The notes below the pieces were generated by a model. That model ran no database searches. It saw only the letters and a program-made list of their open reading frames with translations, and was not told the origin of the DNA. Position numbers and translations under genes: made by a program. DNA of 64,000 bases from Symbiodinium natans (lineage: Eukaryota > Sar > Dinophyceae > Suessiales > Symbiodiniaceae): contig CAJNDS010002475.1 in the NCBI GenBank assembly GCA_905221605.1, positions 338,211-402,210 on the forward strand, written 5' to 3'. Shown piece by piece: positions 35,501 through 46,600 of the stretch. How positions within the stretch are numbered: position 1 is the first letter of the stretch; each line of letters begins with the position of its first letter.

Positions 35501-38500
35501 ATGAACTCGAAAGTTGGAGACCCCCACGTGAAAACCCCGCAGGTGACGGGCGAGGCGGAGCTGAGCCCCTTAGAGCTCTTGGTGGTCGGCTCCATCGCAG
35601 GCCCTCCTCGAGATTTCATGTTTGCGCTTTTTTGGCGGACTGCTCGGAGGGCGAGCGTGTTTGTTGAGCTTTCGGGCTCAAGCCATGGAGGTGGTCTTAA
35701 ACAGGTTTCTTGCTTTATGGGCTGGATCAGGATTTCTGTGTCGCATAATTGGAACCAGTCGAAGTCGGCAACACGCGCAAAGCTGAGTGGGCAATCCTAA
35801 ACCCCAAAATTTCTAAGCTAGCCCCTAAACCCAAGTTGTGGTAAGAGCCAGAAGGAGTCGTTGCCAAGACCGTCACTGCCCCGTTGGACCGGGTGAAGCT
35901 GATCTACCAGGTCACCCCCTCCAAGGTCTACAGCTTTCGCTGTGCCCTTCAGCTGGCTCGGGACATCGCACGCCTGGCGGGACCACAGGGGCTGTGGTGC
36001 CCAGACCCCGCTTTTAGTGCAAGATGTTGAAGGTTGAAGCATACGCAAGGGGCAAGGACACAGAAAGGCTCTCAGCCCATGAAACCCAAAGTCTCAGTTC
36101 AGGTATGGCCACATGGCAACGGTTTATCGTGTGGTGCCCTTCGCTGGCGTTCAGTTCCTCATGTTTGAAGCTAGCCACAGCAGTACACCTTTTTCTTCCT
36201 TCTGGCCAGTGGCCTGCAGCTCCTTCGCAGCCACCCTATCCAGCCAGCCTATCTATACCCCACACACCCGAAATGTCCAAGCTGGAGCTGAGGACAGGAT
36301 TACCCAATCCCCCAACCCCAAACCGCCCAACCCTATAGCTGCCTCCGAGCATCGGAAGCCAAGGAAACCATGCAGAAGCGTCTGGCGAGGCTACCTGAAG
36401 CAAAGGAGTCCCTGGGGCTCTGGTCTTCAGATCTTGTTCTCATTTTCTTTGCTGTGGAAGACGAGATGAGCAGCGCTAATCGCGACTAATCTTGGCAACT
36501 CTCGTGCCTTAGCAGTGACACCAAAGGTCACCCTTCGCACCATTCTGGATTCCGGCCTGTGCCGGGGCATCTGCTGCGGTGTCTGCCACCATCGCCACGT
36601 ATCCTTTGGATGTCATACGAACACGCATTGCCGGCCATCTGGAAGCAGTGCCGCGGTACAGAAACTCGATCCCGTGTTGATTCTCTGCCCTTGTGAGTTT
36701 GAACCTGGGTAATTTAATTACCAACAGTATTGCCTTGTGGTCCCTTCATGGTTGCCCCCCAAAACCCCACACCAATCATTAAGGCCCCTATAGTACGGCT
36801 GCCTTTGTTTTGGGCGGCGTGGACCAAAACCCAACACCGGGACTCTGAGGAAACTACTCATCCGCCGTGCACGGAATCCTTCAGATTGAAGGCTTTCGAG
36901 GCCTTCGCACCAACCCTTTGAGCCTTGGGAAGGGCTGTGGAAACCTTTCTCCGAACACGGACATCATCGGGACCCTCATCCCCAAAAGCACCCCAAAGCG
37001 CGCATGATCCCCATAATTCCCCATAATTCCCCATAATTCCCCATAATTCCCCATAGTTCCCCATAGTTCCCCATAGTTCCCCATGATCCCCACAATCGTT
37101 TCGGGGAGGCCTTTTCCGGGGCCTCTCCCCAACGCTTCTGGGCATCGGTCCCTACGGGGCTCTCTCCTTCTCCGCCTTTGAGTTCTCCAAAGGAGCCTTG
37201 GGCTTTTTTGTCGACTTTTCGGCCTTCGAAGTTGAGGGCGAGCTTAGAGTTCTTTTGGGGGGCCTTCAGGGTTTGAGATTCATGGCCTTCTGGGCCCTTG
37301 GTTGTGGAGTTATGGGGTATCTTAGACGGTCTCCAATCCAGGCAAGCTGCGGCAATGGCATGGTGTCTTGGAGGCATTTCTGATCGTTCTTCGGCTTCTC
37401 TTCCAGACCTAAGGAGACCTAAGACTTCTGATGGCTTTAGGGCCTTGGGGTTCGGACGAGTTGAGCATAGTGATCAAGAAACAAGGACATTGGGTTTGGA
37501 GTGCACATTGCGAAAACTCGGACCATGAACCCGAGCTCTCAGGTCTTGCTGCTGATTTGCCCACATGGCAGTAGCAGCGTGCCAGCCCATACACCGTACC
37601 CACCGAATCACTGCCAAGGTGTGTCCAGTGACTCGGACGTGCTCTTGCTTGCAAGATCAGAAGAGCTGCCGGATGCAAGACGAAGCCTAACTACATCATC
37701 CACTGGATCATTCATTGATTCTGCCTGTATTGACCGCATGCAACGCAGAGTTAGCGAGCAGTTTTGAAGGCAATTTTGACTGGTATTAAAAATTGTGCTC
37801 CGGACTACAAACCCTCGCTGAAAGTCCGAATGTCCCACATTAGCCCTCAAAGATTGCGAACCCTGCACACCCTGCAGAGCATCCCAAAAAGCCCACCGAA
37901 AATAACCCGAATTACTCAGGTAACCCCTAAACCCTAAACCCTAAACCCTAAACCCCTAAACCCTAAACCCCTAAACCCTAAACCCCTAAACCCCTAAACC
38001 CCAAACCTTCAGGTGCCCTTGCATCATCTGCTGGCCGCGGGCAGCCTGAGCGGAGCCTCGGCCCAGCTGCTCTCCTACCCGCGCCTCGGCTCGTTTGCCC
38101 ACTCGCCCCTATAGATGGCGCGACAATGTCGGGACTTTTGTGAATTGGGAGGGGGAGGGGGTTAGGGTTTAGGGTGTAGGGTTTGGGGTTTAGGGTGTAG
38201 GGTTTAGGGTGTAGGGTTCAGGGTGTAGGGGGCTCAGCAACGCATTCTTCACTCTCGCCAGCCATAAGGATCCAGACGGTCCGGCGGAGGATGCAGCTGC
38301 CTTACCCGGAGGAGCTACTGGGTGTTGCCGTGCTGTTTGTGGTCTGTTTGGAATTGCGTTGTTTCTTTGCAAGCTGCTGCTTATTCAAAGGCCTCCTTGG
38401 AGACCAGCACCCAAAGACAACTGACCAGCTAAGGTTTGGCCCTGTGGTTTTGCGGGCTTTCGGTTTTGCGGTCTTGCAGATGTACGGCCTTGGTTCTTCA

Positions 38501-39500
38501 AGCTGGGGTTTCCAGGCTCAAGAAGGCCATTTGGGTTGCAGTCAGGGCTGTAAATTGAAGGATTTTGCGGGATTCGGCTTTTGGGTATCTGTGCTCGTAG
38601 CTTTTGGCACATGATAAGCGGCGTAATTCGCAGGGACGAACGCACAACCCCAAAGCCCCAAGTTCTGCCCAAGTTCTTAAACCTTGGTGCGCCAAACCCT
38701 GCCCGGGCACTCTTCGCAAGGAGCTTGGCGCACAAGGATCACTGGCCTATGCCAACATCAGGTTTGCAGGGTGCTGTCAAGTGGCTACCGAAGCGGACTT
38801 GCGTGAGGTTGTCGGCTTTACGGCATCAGGGCCGCAGGGCCCTTGGGCTTACCGGCAGGGTCGACGATCACCCTTCCTAATATGGAGTTCTGCTTTCGGT
38901 GACGCACGAGAGGCAGAGGTGATAGGCCCCGAAATCTTTTCCACGCGCAGGGACACGTTTCGGCAGATCCACACGACAGAAGGCCTTGTCGCCCTCTACC
39001 GAGGCACATTGGGGGACTATTGTTTTGCTTTTGGAGCGGGCTAGTGCCAGAGATGCCCAGTATCATGAGGATTTGCATGACGCACCAGATATTTTCTGCT
39101 TGACTCAGTGGGGCTTTGGTTGTTTTGCACAAGGAGACAGGATCAGTCGGGTTTGCGCGGAATCCCAACTGGTGCCCTCATGTCAGCCATTCTAACGCAG
39201 ACCTTCTTGGACTCTTAATCTGGTCAGCCAGAAGTCGAACGTGAAGCATGCGCGAGTAGCTGCATCTATCGAGCCGCGCTAAGTAGCCTTGTCTGAAGCC
39301 CCTAAGCCCTAACCCTGAGCCCAGACCCTAAAAGCCCTAAGCCCAAGTCCAAAGAAGCATTCTTCGCCCCCCCCCCCCTTCCTGGAGATCCCCGGAACCT
39401 TCCCCCCAGAAGCCCTGCAGGTGCCTCCATTGTGTGGCTGAAGGGGCCTTTGACGGTGGGCCTGGCTTTCGGGGTGAACGACATGCTCAAGGGCTTCTGA
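35501..39500 (+). CDS. Mitochondrial carrier family protein, SLC25A42-like, 12 exons, 311 aa
   Basis: Six-helix inner-membrane transporter of three carrier repeats. Exons joining in frame to 936 nt: 35501-35600, 35855-35996, 36103-36169, 36376-36422, 36527-36673, 36933-36970, 37109-37194, 38013-38092, 38269-38321, 38737-38761, 38951-39021, 39421-39500 (TGA). Repeat 1 reads VVAKTVTAPLDRVKLIYQ then YRVVPFAGVQFLMFE; repeat 2 reads TYPLDVIRTRIAG then GLFRGLSPTLLGIGPYGA; repeat 3 reads LLAAGSLSGASAQLLSYP, TVRRRMQ, EGLVALYRG and WLKGPLTVGLAFGVNDML. Donors: seven GT, three GC, one GA. The first in-frame ATG after an upstream TAG was chosen as start. The third PxD/ExxK/R signature is degenerate, or the 38092/38269 boundary is off. 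The exon 36933-36970 is the weakest. Substrate (coenzyme A or a nucleotide) is inferred from subgroup resemblance. Confidence 0.85.
36998..37089. repeat. 10-bp tandem repeat CCCCATAATT/CCCCATAGTT
   Basis: Eight to nine copies in two homogenised variants, filling most of the 138-bp intron before the exon at 37109. Confidence 0.95.
37919..38007 (-). repeat. Telomeric tract (CCCTAAA)n ending at a splice acceptor
   Basis: About 12 units of CCCTAAA/CCCCTAAA within a carrier-gene intron, stopping 5 bp before the AG acceptor at 38011-38012. The C-rich strand may act as the pyrimidine tract; that is inference. Confidence 0.95.
38160..38230 (+). repeat. Variant telomeric tract, GTGTAGGGTTTAGG units
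   Basis: TTTAGGG alternates with TGTAGGG, an approximately 14-bp higher-order unit, in the following intron of the same carrier gene, ending about 40 bp before the acceptor at 38268. Confidence 0.85.
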
Positions 39501-40621
39501 GCTTCACAAGTCACAAAGTCTGGTGAGCGGTTCGCGGATTCGGGGCTGAAGGTTTTGCCCTGGGGTAGAGGATTTTCGGGTTAGTGCTTGGTGATGCAGT
39601 ATGGATGGGAGGCATTTTTCCAAAAGGGTTGCTCCTGATCGCGCATTTGCTCGATTTCCAAGGTGTTCTGCACAAGCGACGGGCCTCAGACGAGCATCCT
39701 GGCTGCGAGAGAGCCATTGCTGTCGCGGGCGATATCGCTCTTCATGTTTTACCCGAACCATCAGCCAAAAGAGGCATGACCAATACGTGGCACTTCCTGG
39801 CCGTGGTCACGTGACAGATGGCGCTGCTGCGCAGAAGCCCCACGAAGCAAGAAGGGTGCCATTTACAAGCTCAGGACTTAGGATTGCTTTGGGAGTAGCA
39901 TTCTACATGTGTTCTCGCGCGAGTGTGGGAGGGCCGAGTCAAACGATGCATCAGGAAAACCGCCACTGTCGATCAGAGTATACACTGCGATAGAGTCGGC
40001 ATGTCACCTGTCGAAAACCTGGCAAATAGCCATAAAACCGGCATGTTCGGTTTTGCGCGCTGACTCCCACAAATCCGCTTCTCAATGATCTCCCCTACAA
40101 CGAAACTGCCACTCTGTGGGCTTAGTTAACTTCCATATGAAGACCCCCCCTCCTATTCCCGCCAACAAAGTTTCTAGCTTCTCGAGCTTCATCCTTCTTC
40201 GTGAAATTTCTTGGCCGCGCCTTCCTAGAACACACTGAAGACACTCAACGCCCCTGGCCCGGTCCCCACACATATCACATTCGCCACCCAGCTTATGACT
40301 ATGTACTGTTTTGGCGCACACCCAATCCCCCATCTTTGGCAATGCCGACTTATGGTGCACGTTGCACCCTGTAGCTCAGAGCAGGAAAGCTTGGCACGGT
40401 CAGCCATTGTAAGATGCGCTGGCTGACGAGAAGCCTGACCTTGGACTTGTTCTGCGGTGTCGAAAATAACAGTTCTCGCGCAGTGTGAAAACCCGAAGAG
40501 AATTTTAGCCCAAGGACCATGCATGACTCTGACCCCGACTACGTAGCAAATTTTCTTGAAACAAATGAGTCCTCCTACATCCTTATACCGCAGAAGCAGT
40601 GCAGCTGTAACCAAGACAAAG
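39501..40621. other. Interval between the two carrier genes
   Basis: Should hold the 5' end of the second carrier, which I could not locate. A Cys-rich minus-strand fragment occupies 40082-40614. Confidence 0.5.
40082..40614 (-). pseudogene. Possible Cys-rich zinc-binding remnant, frame-broken
   Basis: The minus frame 40614-40225 (TMADRAKLSCSELQGATC) appears to continue in another frame, 40360-40082 (KMGDWVCAKTVHSHKLGGEC, DMCGDRARGVECLQC, ISRRRMKLEKLETLL). Spaced C-x2-C pairs after GDW recall small zinc ribbons, but the exact family is not recognised. A frameshift near 40360 would join the two. It lies between plus-strand genes. Confidence 0.25.
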
Positions 40622-43600
40622 GCTCAGTGCCGTGGAGAGCTTGGTTATTGGCGGAGCAGCTGGGGCAGTGGCAGCTCAGCTGCTCTTCCGTGGACATGAA
40701 CTCAAAGAAGCCTGTGGCCACTACCATGTCCCCTGTCCTCCCCAAAAACGTCGCCCCTACCTACGCTGCCAAAACCAGCTATTTCGACCCAAGCTTCCGA
40801 GTGCCAACCCGAGGCCAAAACTGTGATCGCACCTTTGGCTACTTTGCTGCGATTTGCATTGCACGGGCGCAAGGGTTTGTATGTGTTGTATAAGAACCTT
40901 AGCATCTTAGCTTACCACGGAGGTTTGTGAGACTTTGGGGCTTGGGGGCTTCTTGGGCGATTCTGGCAAGTTGGCCGCATCTTCTGGCTTCGTGAAATAG
41001 CTGCACGCATCGGTTCGCGAATTGACTCTCTGCCTGTCACATTGAAAGGACCGGGTCAAGATCATGTACCAGACAGACAAGAGTCGGATTTTCTCCTGGC
41101 GAGATGTGGTCTTCAGATTGCTGCCCGGCCCCATTCAGTTATTCCACCACATGATTTTTAGAGTTTCACGGCAGTCCTAAAGCCAAGACCGGAAAACCTT
41201 GCGCCATAATGCAAGCACCACAGAGCAAGTGGCCACTCAAAGCCGCCATTCTTGAAACGATTCCTGCCAATTTGCTATGCTTGGTTGGTTGGTCCTAGAC
41301 CGGATGCGTTGGACTTTGATGTGGAAGTTTGGGGTTAGGGTTCTTTACTATGGGCCAACAAGTTCGTGGGGTCTGCGCAGGGCCAGATTGGGTGTAGCGT
41401 GACAATTCACCGCGTCACCGCACCTGTGATGCCTCCAAGCATGCCGAAGCCCTGCAGTAAACGCAATCCCCAACCTCCAAGGATCTATTTGGTTCAACAC
41501 TGGCCTTAAACTTGTGAAGCGGCTTACTGAGGCTTGTGGGCTCCATGTTCGGGGTTCGATCCCTTAAATGCGAAACCGCCCAGTTCTTAAACAAGAGTGC
41601 TTATTTCCAGCATCCCTGAGTCACTGAGTTTTAAGCTGTGAAGCTTCTCAAGCGGCGCTATCAACGACTACTATGACGACTGCTACTACGAGGATTACTG
41701 CGATGGCGGCGACGCTGACGACTATGGCGACTCTATTCTATTCCTATTGCTGCGACTACGACGATTTCTATTACTATGACTATAATGACTATTACCATTT
41801 ACTACTTATTATGATTCTGAGCAATACCATTACTACTACTGATACTCTATTGCTAGGTAGAAATTATGCATTACTAACTGCAAACTACTAATTCTAAATC
41901 TCATTACTAACAGTTTCTAATAACCGGTGACTGATTACTATTTATTGGTACGATAACTTTTACGACTACGAGAAGTATCTAGTAGTATTACTATTCTTAA
42001 TACCGTTAGCATGACTATCAAGCTATTAACTTATTCACCTAACCTATTAACCATTAACAATTAACTCTCAACTTTTAACTTTTAGCTACAAACAAGAAGC
42101 TGTTCCCTTTTACTTTTTCTTAACTATTAACTATTAAGCGGTAAGTTTTACAACAAATATTATTGCGACGATGAGGAGGAGGACGACTGCTTCTACTACT
42201 TTGCTACTGCTGCCACTACTCCTGCTCTTACAGCTACAGATGTCCTTTTGTTGATGGTGATTCCGTTTGTTGATGTGATGTCCAGATATTGATGTATTTC
42301 TTGTGACTTGCCTTTTGTTTGATGGTCATATACAGGAGCCACTTCCCAGGGCTCTGTAGCATGTTATACATTTGGCAGCCCCCCCTACACAGAGGGTTTG
42401 CAACTTGTTGCCAGGAAGGAGATCCACAGCTCAGAGGGCGCAGCTCGGCTGACGAGGGCTTTGGGTTTAGGAGTTCCAAGGGTCCTGAAACCCGAAACTC
42501 CCGTATGAGCTTGCCCAGGCAGGTCACAGAAGAATTTCAGCAGCACAAATTAGTCGATTGGGTCGATGTTTCGAGCATGCACATCAGCCTGACATGTTGT
42601 TTTTGGATGCGCAAAGCCATCAAATGGGTTGCGGCCCCGGTTTCTCTTGGCGCTTTGCATGTGCTACCCACCCGTCATTCCTTTACAGCGAAGGTTTGCT
42701 CGTCACGAGTACGTAGGCAGGACCCCCGCAGATCTCATGGAACGTAAGCATGCTGGCACACAAAGCCATGCTGCCACGGGTCCAAGCATGCGATACCCTG
42801 CAAGCCTGCAAGTTACCTTGAGGCCGGCCGAAGGTCACTAGTCACAAGTGCTTGAAGGCCTGAGCACGTTCTGCCCCAACATACTTGGATAATCTAAGGG
42901 TCTAGAGGCCCTCAAAGAAACCCTACTTCATCATCCCGGCACTGGATAGCACTAACGAGAAGCCCTTAAAGCTCTGCAGTGACATCGGGGTGGGCATTTC
43001 AAAGTCTCTAACGCACTCAACGCCCCCACGAGGTTCCTGGTCTTTGGAGAGGGCACGGCGCCACTCTCCTGCGAGTCGTACCGTACTCCGCGACACTTGG
43101 CTTCTTTTGTGGAGGCTTTAGGTTGGCCAGGCTTAGGGGTTTAGAGCTCCCCTGGCGCCAGCGGAGAAGTGAACCTTGAACCCGACCGAGTGACACTGCA
43201 AGCTAACAGGACTCGGACGCTGAGGCTTAGAGGGCGACTCAGGGGCTTTGGGTTTCGGGTTCAGGGGGTTTCGGGTTTCGGGTTTGGGGCGACCAGCCTG
43301 AGATTTCTGCAGGGCTTCGGGGGTTGAACCGATGGGTTGCCTGAGGTTTCCGCTTAGGTGTCGAGCTATTCTTTCTGATTTCGAACCCCCCAAGTTTTTT
43401 GTTACCCTGGCCCCAACCCGATTTTGAAACCCTGAACCCTGAATTTTAAGCCTCGTGGCTTGGTATGTTCGCAGGGAAAGAAAGCAAAATGAATCAATCC
43501 AACTAGGTTGACGTGGTGTTTCGACCTCGCCCCCCAGAAAAGGTAAGAAACTGACGCGAAAAAATGGAACTCCTCAACTTCTGGTTTGGGGCGTAAGGGT

Positions 43601-46600
43601 TTTAACAAGAAAGCCTCCTTCCTTACGCACACACGCACCTCGAATCTCCTGGTGCGTCAGCTCTTTTTTACGGTGTTCCTAAATGTGGAATCCTGCACCA
43701 CCCGAAGCCCCCCCGAAACCTAGGACCAGCTTCACCGTCTTTGAGCCCTATAAGGCGCGCAGGGCTTGTCAAAGCTTCCTTGAGGCACTTGGAGATGCCA
43801 GCCCGGTTGTGATTACAACCCACGTCAATGCCACAGCATACTGGCGACAGTCGATGAGGTGTGACACTCAGTCGCAACATGACACCATGCCTAATGTCAT
43901 CTGTCCTGATGCTCAACCCTGGCCACAGACGACAGCAGAGAAGCGCATAGCTTGAGACAACATGCCGTCGCAGGGCTGTCTCAGGTCTTTCGCCTTGAAC
44001 GGCTGCAATTCGGTTTTAACTTCAGATTAAAGTCAATTCCACACCATTCCTAAGGCTTGCCTTTGTGGATCTTCTGGCTGGAGCGAAACCAAATTTACTC
44101 CCTTTTTTTGCCAGTGCTACACCCAGCAGCTGACATCGATTCCAATCCAGCCCAACCATCATTTGCATGGGCTGGATTAGAGTTGAGTTTAAGCTGCCAG
44201 CTCCCGCCAAAAGACAAAAAGCTGAATTACGTTGGTTGTAAGCTGTTGTTTCGTTCAGCAGCTTCAGAAGTGTTGTAGCCCTTGCCACTTAACGGCCGGG
44301 TTAACATCGAACTCAAGCTAGCTAGCTTTCAGATTTCGTGGCTTCAAATCCATTCCGAGCCTACCAAGTCGAGCGTCCTAAAATCGGTGTTAATCTTCCT
44401 GAAATGCCGTACACAGGCAGCTTAAAATCGATTTTAGGCCGTCGTCTGCTGCACCCAGAAGCCGGATTAACATCGATTTCAAGCCATTTCTGGCATTGGA
44501 GCTCTACACCCCATGCTTTGAATCATGGTCGGGTGCTGATGGAGCTTTGCCTTTGGGTTTGCCTAGACATGCCTTTGGCGTGGTCACCATGTTCGATGCT
44601 GAACAGACCATGCGTGCAGAACACCAGTCCACGTATGCTGAGGTAAGCCCAGACATACACTGAAGCCCTCCCGCACCTGAAAGGCTTGGCTGCGGTACAC
44701 CGTGCCAGATTTGGGAGATGTGCAGGTGCGCTGAGGGAGTCTAGGGTTGAAGTCTGGAGCCTCAGGAGTTCGGCACTTAGGGGCCCGTCAGCATGCACAA
44801 GATGGAAAACCCTAAGCTTAAAAGCTGCACTCAGCTCCAGGCTTCGGACCGTTCTGGACTGGAAGGGTCGGAAAGACCTGCATGCTTTCAGACCCGAGTC
44901 GTTCTGGGCAGGTCCGATTCCTCGCAGGCGCTGCAGCGGGCGCCACTGCCACTGCCCTGACCTACCCCCTAGACTTGCTGCGGGCTCCTTGGCCAGCTCT
45001 TGACGATTTTTGAGAAAGTTCAGGTAGCACCGGCTTTTGACCACTCCCCGAAGGGCGCAAGAAAGCTCATGCACGGCAGGTGTTTGCACTGGGACCACAC
45101 ATGTAGGGTACCCCCCAAAATCCATGCGCCTGCCTCTGCTCAAGCTGCTGAGGCTCGCATGGCCGCGCACCAAGGCGCCGCACATGCAAGACTTGCAAGG
45201 ATCCCCATGCCTACACTTCAAAGGGGCCTCACGGACGGGAGTGACCAGCGAAAGGCTAGCAACCTGCCACAGCTTTCACGATTGAGAACCCAAAGTATTG
45301 AAAGTTGACTTCAGAATAGGACTTTGCACTCACCCTATGAAAGGCACTGCCGCCTACGATGGATATCTACGCGCCGTGTCGCAGATTATCCGCTCCTTGG
45401 ATGATCGGGCACCAGTTTGCTTTTGTTGTGCTTTTTCCTGCTCACACGTAATAAACGTTAGTTGCCGTTGCTTATATCCGAAATGGTTCAGCAACCTGAA
45501 TTCCACATCCTCACGAAACCATAGCGCCTACTCTTAAAGCACCGTTCTGAACGCAAGGCTCAGAAGGTGCCCTGGCACTCTGGAGTGGCCTCAAGCCGAC
45601 TCTCTTAGGCCGGGCTCAGGGCTTTGGGGGTGTCTCCAAAAGTCCCCCGACTCTGGTGGGTCTGCCAGGGTCTGTCAGGGTCTGCCAAGGTCTGCAGGGG
45701 CTGTTGAATTGTCGTGCTGTTTCTGGCCTGTCCAAGTTGCGCTTCGTCTCAAGTCCCTGTCCAGCTGAAACGCGTTTAATTTTGTACCGACGAGACATTG
45801 GGCTCAGAATGGGTGCAATTGCTTTCTTCGGAGGCATCGTGCCCTACTCCGGGATCTCTTTCAGCGTCTTCGGCACCCTCAAAGTCTACATCAAGGAAGC
45901 GCAGGCTCGGTGTTTTGAATCGGCAAACCTTCCAGACACTGGCCACAAAAAAACATCAAGAGCGGGCGCTGCGAAGAAGCAAGTGATTTGACTTCGAACG
46001 CTGTTTCTGTCAGGCTTCTTGGGTTTTGTCGAGATGTTCAAAGGGGTAGCTGTCCTTCGTCGCCAACTGACACGGATTTGTATGAGTTTCATGCCAAAGC
46101 CTGTTCCAGCGCGGAATTCGCTGACCGCGCTGCCCATATCGCGACAGATTTTATGTTCGAACGCCCCCTGAATGAAGCCGAGGGTGACCCGAAATGGGCG
46201 CAGGGTCCAGGGGATTCGGAGCCCCTTCCTTGACCGTTAAAGGTTCCATTCCTAGAAGCCTAGAAGTCACAGGGCCTCCAGTCGCAGAGTGACATCGGCA
46301 CCTTCACGCGGCTGAGTGCTGGGGCCTTCGCGGGGCTGGTGGCCCAGAGCACGGCGCTGAGAATTGAGAAGAAACGTTGAGCGCAGCATTGAAGACAACT
46401 CATGGTGGTGTTGTGGGCCTGGGAGGACCTTGGAGTGTTCTGCTTTGAGCATTTTTGTTCTGGCAAGTGTGTGGTAAGTGCCCGGATCTTCACGTTAATT
46501 CTGTGGTTCGGGTTGGGGCCTCAGGTTTGGCCGCTGGGCTTGAGGTTTCATGGAAGTCCGCTTGGGATTTGGGATGTGGGTTTGGTGCCTTGGACTTCTC

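Noticed and set aside
37011-37087. CRISPR-like array
   Set aside because: The 10-bp units are contiguous with no spacers; it is an intronic tandem repeat in a eukaryotic gene.
40696-40730. PVATTMSP as the carrier exon between GAV and DRVK
   Set aside because: It lacks the Leu and correct spacing before DRVK; AKTVIAPL at 40814-40837 fits phase, length and splice sites.
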